DNA from: Dethiosulfatibacter sp. | GTDB lineage: Bacteria > Bacillota_A > Clostridia > Tissierellales > Dethiosulfatibacteraceae | Length of the DNA stretch: 25,500 bases | Assembly: GCA_019084435.1 (NCBI GenBank) | Contig: JAHRFV010000214.1 | Span: 1 to 25,500 of the forward strand | Direction: 5' to 3' | In this document: positions 21,723 through 25,500 of the stretch, piece by piece | How positions within the stretch are numbered: position 1 is the stretch's first letter | How the letters are laid out: each line of letters starts with the position of its first letter | Notes under the pieces: model-generated | What the model was told of the DNA's origin: nothing | The model's database searches: none | The model's input: the letters and a program-made list of their open reading frames with translations, nothing else | Made by a program: the position numbers and the translations under genes

Positions 21723-23027
21723 TTATATGATAAGACCCAATTTCTTCGCTTCAAATAAAAGTTCTTCTCTGAATTTTGGATGTGCAATTGATATCAGTCC
21801 CTTGGCTCTCTGAGAAGCTGTTTTCCCTTTTAATTGAACCGCACCATACTCAGTTACAAGATAGTCAATGTCATTCTTAGAGCAGGTAACATGGGCTCCA
21901 GGTGTCAACTGATGAGTAATCTTACTGATAGTATCATTCTTAGCTGTTGAATAGGTTGTCAGGAACGATTTACCGCCTTTTGACGCGCCGGCACCTCTTA
22001 CGAAGTCTACCTGCCCGCCCGTACCGCTAAACTGCTGCGGTCCTATAGACTCTGAACAAGCTTGTCCTATCAAATCAACTTCCACTGTCCCATTGACGGA
22101 GATAAAATTATCATGTTGTGCTATTACGTTGATATCATTGACATACTCTATGCTACGAAACTCAACCCCTGGATTATCATCCAAAAATTCATACAATTTC
22201 TTGCTGCCTGCAGCAAATCCGGATATAGCTTTATTCTTATTGATGCTTTTGTGTCTGTTGGTCACAACACCTGCTTCTATCAACTGAAACATGCCATCTG
22301 TAAACATTTCGCTATGAATTCCCAGATCTTTTTTGTCTAGTAGTTGTTGTCCTACAGCATTTGGCATTCCGCCTATGCCTAACTGAATTGTAGCACCATC
22401 CGGAATCAAATCAGCAATACATCTTGCTATAAGCTTATCTTTTTCGTTGATTGGCACTTCGCCTAATTCAGCTAGAGGTGCATTGTTTTCACAAATAGCA
22501 TCCACTTCTGAGATGTGAACAATCCCTGTACCATGTGCTCTAGGCATAAATTCATTGACTTCCAGGAAAACTTTTTTTGCTCTACTCATTTGTGCTCTGG
22601 CATTGCTGGCAGCAACTCCAAAAGTAAACCAACCATGCTTGTCCATCGGCGAAACAGTCGCGTAAAACACATCCGCTTCTACATGCTCCCTCCAAAGTTT
22701 CGGTGCATCTTTATAGTAGCAAGGCATAAAGTCTGCTCTGCCCTCATTGACAGCTTTTCTGGCATAACCACTGGTAAACCAAGCTACGTGTTTCATTTTG
22801 CCTACCATTTGAGGGTCAAGGTACTTATTGTTTTTCAAGGTTAACAGCAAATGATGCTCAATATCAGAAAGTCCATCCTTCAAAACCCTATCAGCAAGTG
22901 CATCGACTATGCCCAACGGTTCCCCTAATGCACAAGTGCTCGCACAAACGTCCCCAGAATTGATTTTCTTTGCAATCTCTTCTGCTGACGTTAGCTTGGA
23001 ATTGTAAATTTCTTTCCATTTACTCAT
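21723..23027 (-). CDS. 4-hydroxybutyrate CoA-transferase-type acetyl-CoA hydrolase/transferase
   Basis: A 434-residue single-chain family-I CoA-transferase of the Cat2/AbfT type. The catalytic glutamate is E240 in LGIHSEMFTDG, the glycine-rich loop is QLGIGGMPNAV (215-225), and QFSGTGGQVDFVRGA and NDIDYLVTEYGAVQLKGK are characteristic C-terminal motifs. AbfT moves CoA from acetyl-CoA or butyryl-CoA to 4-hydroxybutyrate. Here it presumably activates the substrate for the dehydratase-like enzyme encoded next. I place the start at ATG 23027 after AAGGAGTG. A longer frame starting at 23069 would begin inside the -12 box of the sigma-54 promoter and is rejected. First structural gene after the activator gene. 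Confidence 0.92.
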   Translation of the reverse strand: MSKWKEIYNSKLTSAEEIAKKINSGDVCASTCALGEPLGIVDALADRVLKDGLSDIEHHLLLTLKNNKYLDPQMVGKMKHVAWFTSGYARKAVNEGRADFMPCYYKDAPKLWREHVEADVFYATVSPMDKHGWFTFGVAASNARAQMSRAKKVFLEVNEFMPRAHGTGIVHISEVDAICENNAPLAELGEVPINEKDKLIARCIADLIPDGATIQLGIGGMPNAVGQQLLDKKDLGIHSEMFTDGMFQLIEAGVVTNRHKSINKNKAISGFAAGSKKLYEFLDDNPGVEFRSIEYVNDINVIAQHDNFISVNGTVEVDLIGQACSESIGPQQFSGTGGQVDFVRGAGASKGGKSFLTTYSTAKNDTISKITHQLTPGAHVTCSKNDIDYLVTEYGAVQLKGKTASQRAKGLISIAHPKFREELLFEAKKLGLII

Positions 23028-23063
23028 TCTATCACTCCTTAATTTCATTGTCTGAAATGAATA

Positions 23064-23080
23064 TTGCAATTACTATGCCA
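23064..23080 (-). promoter_or_regulatory. Sigma-54 (-24/-12) promoter of the CoA-transferase/dehydratase-like operon
   Basis: Minus strand: TGGCAT-AGTAA-TTGCAA, the same -24 sequence and spacing as the acyl-CoA dehydrogenase promoter, about 40 bases before the CoA-transferase ATG. Confidence 0.88.
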
Positions 23081-23175
23081 AGACTCATTTATTTCAAAAG
23101 TTAAATCCACTGCATACTTTTCACGTCTTGAAACTACTCACATTTTAAAATATTATTCAATATTGGATAATGCTG

Positions 23176-23190
23176 TCTAAAACGTTTTCA
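23176..23190. promoter_or_regulatory. Weaker cre-like site upstream of the CoA-transferase
   Basis: TCTAAAACGTTTTCA has two mismatches to the cre consensus. It shares the 11-mer AACGTTTTCAG with the site before the acyl-CoA dehydrogenase and lies about 100 bases upstream of the -24 box. Confidence 0.35.
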
Positions 23191-23209
23191 GTTCATTTCA
23201 GTATAAAAA

Positions 23210-23239
23210 AAGCCATCGGAAATCGATTTCCGATGGCTT
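23210..23239 (-). terminator. Intrinsic terminator of the sigma-54 activator gene
   Basis: A perfect 30-base palindrome with arms AAGCCATCGGAAATC/GATTTCCGATGGCTT is followed on the minus strand by a T-run (seven Ts counting the end of the stem). It lies about 120 bases past the activator stop, beyond the activator-binding dyads. Confidence 0.88.
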
Positions 23240-23296
23240 CATGCATCATTTTAAAAGAATAATTCAAACATTTAGCATTTGCAATATTTGTAGATA

Positions 23297-23334
23297 GATG
23301 CGTATATGCATCTAAAGTATGTGCAAATGCATCG
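23297..23334. promoter_or_regulatory. Upstream activator dyads of the CoA-transferase promoter
   Basis: GATGCGTATATGCATC (23297-23312, a near-perfect dyad) and GTGCAAATGCATCG (23321-23334) lie about 220-255 bases upstream of the -24 box, in the 3' untranslated part of the activator gene. The second copy matches the motif near 16099 and 16213. In the 330-base gap 23028-23357 the other elements seen are the sigma-54 promoter, the cre-like site and the terminator. Confidence 0.65.
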
Positions 23335-23357
23335 ATTCTTCATTCGAGAATTCAAGG

Positions 23358-25463
23358 CTATTTTCGGTCTTCTGTAATGCTATATGATTTTAATTTTCTA
23401 ACAATAGTAGACTGATCAACCTCCAAGGCCTTTGCAATTTTTCTGGTTGATTTGTATTTATTCAATGCAAGTTGGAGAATTTTTCTTTCGGTTTGTTCTG
23501 TAGCTTCCTTCAAAGGTAGTATTTGAGTAATTTTAATAGCATCAGTCGCATCTTTTTCACCTTTTATATTAGCTGGCAAATGCTCAACCTTTATCATTTC
23601 AGCTTTAGTAAGAATCATCAGCCTTTCTAAAGTGTTTTGGAGCTGTCTAATGTTTCCAGGCCAATTATATTGGGTCAATCTCTCTTCCGCATCAATAGAT
23701 ATGGATTTGTCAATTTGATACTTTTTGTTGAGATTATTGATAATTGAATAAATCAATTTCGGAATATCCTCTTTCCTGTCTCTCAAGGGTGGTACATAAA
23801 GATTAATAACATTGATCCGGTAGAACAAGTCTTCTCTAAATTTCCCCTCCTCAATCATCTTCTGAAGATCCTTATTGGTAGCGTATATAATACGTGTATC
23901 TATCTTTATTGGTTTGCCGCCACCAATCCTCATTATTTCTTTACTTTGTATAGCATTCAGAATCTTGACTTGGAGATTCAATGGAAGATCTCCAATTTCA
24001 TCCAGAAACAGGATTCCATCGGAGGCAAGCTCAAACAAACCTATTTTTCCTTCTTTCTTAGCACCGGTAAAAGCACCTTGTTCATATCCAAACAACTCAG
24101 ACTCAATCAGATTTTCAGGTATGGCACCACAATTGACAGTTATCAAAACCTTATCAGATCTATCGCTGAACTCGTGTATCTTATGAACCAAAGCACCCTT
24201 TCCAACACCTGATTCACCTGTAATCAATACCGATGAATCAACCCGTGCCACACTGATTGCTGACTCCAGTAGATTTTGCATGATTGGGCTTACTGCTATG
24301 AAGTCATCCTTATCACTGTTTAGCAATCTGGTTCTTTCAAGCTCATTAGCATAATGTATATTCAATTCTTTCGTTTGTTCAAGCTGTTGCTTCATATAGA
24401 CAATGTCAGTGATGTCTCTAACATTAACTACCACATGGGTTAGAACGCCATCTTCTCCAAAAAGAGGTGTTCCTGTAGCAATAATCTTTTGCCCTTTTTT
24501 AGGACCGGATGTTATTTCTATCATTGTAGTTGAAATCTTCTTGCTTTTTAAAGTTTCCAGCGCAGCAGAATTATCATATAGCCCTGTGCTAAGAAGATCT
24601 TTAACATATCGACCTATAATGTCTTCCCGTTTAAACCCAGCTATTTTTTCCCAGGCATTGTTGACACGTGTCACTATGCCTTTTTCATTACATATATACA
24701 AGCCATCGTATGAACATTCGATAACATCATTCAAAAATCTTGTCAGTTTTTTTGTTGCATCCAATTCTTGGCTTGCCTTCTCCAAGTCCGAAATATCCAC
24801 AAACACACTGATGGCACCCATATATTCATTTTCGTAGATAAATGGTGTCCTGTTTGCCATGATTGTATAGCCGTTGATGATATTTCTGCTATTGACCTCT
24901 TCCACCTGCGAATACACTACCCCCATCATATTCATGTTTGGATCAATAGTTGAGATGCTTTTTCCCATCACTTCTGATCTCTTTCTGCCTAGTATCCTTT
25001 CTGCTGCTTGATTATATATGAGAATCAATCCGTTATTATCAATAACTACTATTCCATTATATGAGGAATCCAATATTGAGCGATATAATTTAATTTCCTG
25101 CTGGTATGTCTTTTTGAAGCTTTCACATAACTCAGACCTAACGTAAAACCCAATCAATCTCATCTGGTCATTTACAATAGGAACAATCTCCTGTCCAAGA
25201 GTGTCAAAATAATGTATGATTTCATTATCATCTCTAAAAGTCGTAACTTGTTGAATGTCTGTATTATTTAGTATCTCCTGTCCGGCATCCATTGATCTGA
25301 TTATATCCTTCAAATTAACCACGCCTAAATAAACACCCTTTTCGTCGATTACGGGCAGAGTATAAAAACGACAATTCAAGAATGTATTAATCATGTCTTT
25401 TAACAATTTTTCTTTTTTTATAAAATAACCTTCGATCAGACGGGGAAAACTGACATCAATCAT
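23358..25463 (-). CDS. Sigma-54-dependent activator with CBS pair, two PAS domains, AAA+ and HTH
   Basis: A 701-residue enhancer-binding protein. Order: CBS pair (about 5-112, FYTLPVIDEKGVYLGVV and EIVPIVNDQMRLIGF), PAS-1 (about 126-230), PAS-2 (about 244-355), AAA+ domain (about 390-620) and a Fis/TyrR-like HTH at the end (KSTRKIAKALEVDQSTIVRK). The AAA+ domain has Walker A GESGVGKG (416-423), the sigma-54-contacting GAFTGA loop (463-468) and Walker B GILFLDEIGDLP (483-494). It should activate -24/-12 promoters in response to a ligand sensed by PAS or CBS; no response-regulator receiver domain is present. Such promoters lie before the CoA-transferase and acyl-CoA dehydrogenase genes. I place the start at ATG 25463 after AAGGAG; six extra codons from a TTG are unlikely. 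Confidence 0.95.
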   Translation of the reverse strand: MIDVSFPRLIEGYFIKKEKLLKDMINTFLNCRFYTLPVIDEKGVYLGVVNLKDIIRSMDAGQEILNNTDIQQVTTFRDDNEIIHYFDTLGQEIVPIVNDQMRLIGFYVRSELCESFKKTYQQEIKLYRSILDSSYNGIVVIDNNGLILIYNQAAERILGRKRSEVMGKSISTIDPNMNMMGVVYSQVEEVNSRNIINGYTIMANRTPFIYENEYMGAISVFVDISDLEKASQELDATKKLTRFLNDVIECSYDGLYICNEKGIVTRVNNAWEKIAGFKREDIIGRYVKDLLSTGLYDNSAALETLKSKKISTTMIEITSGPKKGQKIIATGTPLFGEDGVLTHVVVNVRDITDIVYMKQQLEQTKELNIHYANELERTRLLNSDKDDFIAVSPIMQNLLESAISVARVDSSVLITGESGVGKGALVHKIHEFSDRSDKVLITVNCGAIPENLIESELFGYEQGAFTGAKKEGKIGLFELASDGILFLDEIGDLPLNLQVKILNAIQSKEIMRIGGGKPIKIDTRIIYATNKDLQKMIEEGKFREDLFYRINVINLYVPPLRDRKEDIPKLIYSIINNLNKKYQIDKSISIDAEERLTQYNWPGNIRQLQNTLERLMILTKAEMIKVEHLPANIKGEKDATDAIKITQILPLKEATEQTERKILQLALNKYKSTRKIAKALEVDQSTIVRKLKSYSITEDRK

Positions 25464-25500
25464 TATTATTGACTCCTTCAATTATACTTGGTCTAAAATA

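Noticed and set aside
23028..23069. Longer N-terminus for the 4-hydroxybutyrate-type CoA-transferase
   Set aside because: The extension would start at a TTG in the -12 element of the sigma-54 promoter and has no ribosome site. The ATG at 23027 has AAGGAGTG and begins at the usual residue of the family.
24403..24837. Plus-strand 144-codon frame opposite the sigma-54 activator
   Set aside because: It lies wholly across the PAS domains of a clear gene, with no upstream signals.
1..25500. tRNA or rRNA genes
   Set aside because: I noticed no tRNA-like cloverleaf or rRNA sequence in the gaps, which are all short and mostly explained by promoters and terminators. No search program was run.

Overview
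The window looks like a chromosome segment of a strictly anaerobic, low-GC Gram-positive bacterium (Clostridia-like). The supporting signs are AT-rich DNA, strong AGGAGG-type ribosome sites, a tungsten/aldehyde-ferredoxin-oxidoreductase-type enzyme, a butyrate-type CoA gene set, a sortase-like IPATG tail and Feo iron uptake with the small clostridial FeoB-associated protein. I cannot name the genus. Apart from the first ~450 bases, every gene is on the minus strand, so the operons read from right to left.

Left part (1-8.8 kb), mainly housekeeping and sensing: the end of a membrane protein and a coupled small acidic protein (+), the ribosome-associated GTPase TypA/BipA, a two-gene unit (surface protein with two FAS1 domains, then an XRE-HTH/cobalamin-binding regulator) behind a sigma-70-type promoter with overlapping palindromes, the Fur-controlled feoA-feoB-Cys-rich protein operon, and a dihydrolipoamide-dehydrogenase-like flavoprotein with its own promoter.

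Right part (8.8-25.5 kb), a catabolic locus for an organic acid processed as a CoA thioester. In transcription order: a CBS-PAS-PAS-AAA+-HTH sigma-54 activator; a 4-hydroxybutyrate-type CoA-transferase; a protein of the 4-hydroxybutyryl-CoA dehydratase/HpaB superfamily; a multi-spanning permease; a 2[4Fe-4S] ferredoxin with an AOR-family oxidoreductase; an acyl-CoA dehydrogenase; a two-subunit CoA-transferase; a FabD-like acyltransferase; 3-hydroxyacyl-CoA dehydrogenase; crotonase; EtfB and EtfA. Inferred flow: import, CoA transfer, unusual dehydration or related step, then enoyl/3-hydroxy/3-oxoacyl-CoA chemistry, with Etf and ferredoxin handling electrons. No thiolase and no 4-hydroxybutyrate dehydrogenase lie in the window.

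Two sequence observations make the catabolic locus worth attention. First, near-consensus -24/-12 (sigma-54) promoters precede the CoA-transferase and acyl-CoA dehydrogenase genes, with a weaker match before the permease. The first two have shared CGATGCAT-type dyads upstream, and all three have CcpA-cre-like sites, so the locus reads as one regulon of the adjacent activator. Second, the dehydratase-like protein keeps three cysteines but has Tyr where the characterised 4-hydroxybutyryl-CoA dehydratase has its cluster-ligating His, and other active-site positions differ. It probably performs a different reaction, so the substrate of the locus is unknown.
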